The position numbers and the translations under genes are program-made. 5,949 bases of DNA from an uncultured Veillonella sp. GTDB taxonomy: Bacteria; Bacillota; Negativicutes; Veillonellales; Veillonellaceae. The notes under the pieces were generated by a model. The model did not search any database. It was not told where the DNA came from and worked only from the letters and a program-made list of their open reading frames with translations. Below are positions 5,087 to 5,949 of this stretch, in pieces (position 1 is the first letter of the stretch; each line of letters opens with the position of its first letter). The stretch lies in contig URSE01000068.1 of the NCBI GenBank assembly GCA_900550455.1, positions 1 through 5,949 on the forward strand. Direction: 5' to 3'.

Positions 5087-5887
5087 CTATTTAGCATCAG
5101 ATTTATCGAGATCAGCCGCTGTACCAAACCACTTTTGAGCGATTTTATCCATCGTGCCGTCCTTCTTCATTTCGATGAGGACTTGGTCAATCTTATTCTT
5201 CAAGGCTGTATCTTCCTTACGGAACCCTACGGCGAAGATATCAGCACCAAAGTCAGGACCTTCTACAATCTTAAGGCCTGGTTTTTTAGTCAAGGTATAA
5301 CGAGCCACTACACCATCAGCAATAACGGCATCGATGCGACCTAATTCTAAATCATTGAAAGCAGCTACGAAATCATCGTAGGTTTTTACTTCCTTAATAG
5401 CCTTACTAGCAGGATCAGCCTTCAAGTAAGCTTCCCCAGAAGAAGCTGTTTGGACGCCGACTGTCTTACCAGCCAAGGATTCCTTACTAGTAATAGAGTT
5501 ATCATCCGCACGGGTTACGATTAATTCCTTATCATCCATGTAAGGGTCAGAGAAGAGGATATTCTTTTTACGATCCTCTGTGATAGTCAGGCCATTCCAG
5601 AGGGCATCTATTTTCTTACCCTTCAATTCCGCCTCCTTAGAGGACCAATCGATAGGCTTGAACTCGATTTCAATGCCAGACCGTTTAGCCACTTCTTTAG
5701 CTACATCAATATCAAAACCTACAATATTATTTTGCTCATCTCTAAAGCCCATTGGTGGGAAGGAATCATCAAGACCAACAACAACCTTTTTTGGAACTTC
5801 TGCATTATCTGCCTTTTGGCCACAGCCTGTAAAGGCTACTACGGAAACAATGGCTAAGCCTGCGAGGAGTAAATTTCTGAATTTCAT
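5087..5887 (-). CDS. Polar amino-acid ABC transporter substrate-binding lipoprotein (family 3)
   Basis: This 266-residue lipoprotein captures an amino acid and delivers it to the permease encoded downstream. The ATG at 5887 is preferred over a GTG at 5896, because AGGGTG (5894-5899) lies 6 nt before the ATG and the resulting signal peptide is normal. Residues 1-22 are an MKFR start, a hydrophobic core and the lipobox AFTGC with C22 as the lipidated cysteine. The mature part matches SBP family 3: VGLDDSFPPMGF (37-48), GFDIDVAKEVAKRSG (57-71), NGLTITEDR (98-106) with R106 expected to bind the ligand carboxylate, VQTASSGE (145-152), and DAVIADG (186-192) with D191 expected to bind the amino group. 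It ends with the usual DGTMDKIAQKWFG helix. It is first in the operon. The ligand (glutamine, cystine or another polar amino acid) is not assignable by eye. Confidence 0.95.
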   Translation of the reverse strand: MKFRNLLLAGLAIVSVVAFTGCGQKADNAEVPKKVVVGLDDSFPPMGFRDEQNNIVGFDIDVAKEVAKRSGIEIEFKPIDWSSKEAELKGKKIDALWNGLTITEDRKKNILFSDPYMDDKELIVTRADDNSITSKESLAGKTVGVQTASSGEAYLKADPASKAIKEVKTYDDFVAAFNDLELGRIDAVIADGVVARYTLTKKPGLKIVEGPDFGADIFAVGFRKEDTALKNKIDQVLIEMKKDGTMDKIAQKWFGTAADLDKSDAK

Positions 5888-5949
5888 AAAGAGCACCCTA
5901 TCTTTCTCTTTCTAATCTCTTTCCTATTTTTAATTTTTGCAATTGCTAT
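5888..5949 (-). promoter_or_regulatory. Purine-rich leader of the ABC transporter operon
   Basis: In the minus-strand sense the 62 bp before the start contain a run of almost only A and G from about 5929 down to 5897, with an AGGGTG ribosome binding site at its end. TTGCAA (minus strand, about 5937-5942) could be a -35 box, but no fitting -10 lies 16-18 bp downstream. The promoter is probably beyond the window edge. Confidence 0.3.

Noticed and set aside
5888..5896. GTG start at 5896 for the binding protein
   Set aside because: The GTG lies within the AGGGTG site that serves the ATG at 5887, and the ATG gives a normal lipoprotein signal peptide.
5081..5915. Plus-strand open frames across the binding-protein gene
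   Set aside because: They are antisense shadows of a clear SBP family 3 gene, without ribosome binding sites or recognisable domains.

Overview
The window looks like an ordinary chromosomal segment from a low-to-moderate GC bacterium with Firmicutes-type signals: strong AGGAG-like ribosome binding sites, hairpin/T-run terminators and a lipoprotein solute-binding protein. Gene style and protein sequences suggest a member of the Negativicutes such as Veillonella. This is recognition-based inference; there is no rRNA or marker gene to prove it. I see no phage, insertion sequence, CRISPR array, tRNA or rRNA.

Layout. (1) 1-1091, plus strand: a regulatory-looking leader with a 10-bp inverted repeat and a candidate promoter, then an AEC-family (auxin efflux carrier/malate permease-like) membrane transporter. 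(2) 1134-1187: a perfect 16-bp bidirectional terminator between convergent genes. (3) 1198-1990, minus strand: a universal stress protein gene followed by an ArsR/SmtB-type regulator. They are separated by a perfect 28-bp palindromic terminator that lies almost against the regulator's ribosome binding site. The regulator carries the full SmtB/CzrA alpha-5 zinc-ligand pattern. (4) 1991-2272: a 282-bp intergenic stretch holding a candidate usp promoter with a dyad, and an imperfect hairpin just behind the gene upstream. (5) 2273-5887, minus strand: a four-gene unit in the order solute-binding lipoprotein, permease, ATPase, then an uncharacterised 413-aa secreted protein. The last three genes are tightly spaced. 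A 20-bp perfect GC-rich hairpin without a U-tract separates the binding protein from the permease.

How the genes work together. The first three genes of the minus-strand unit encode a complete polar amino-acid ABC importer (family 3 binding protein, HisM/GlnP-type permease, GlnQ/HisP-type ATPase). The intercistronic hairpin probably lets the binding protein be made in excess over the membrane components. The 413-aa exported protein follows the ATPase by 8 nt, and its ribosome binding site overlaps the ATPase stop codon, so it is probably made with the transporter. Its function is unknown and it is the best candidate here for something undescribed. No clear new multi-gene system is visible; the most interesting points are this coupled exported protein, the regulatory hairpins and dyads, and a zinc-sensor-like regulator without a metal transporter beside it.
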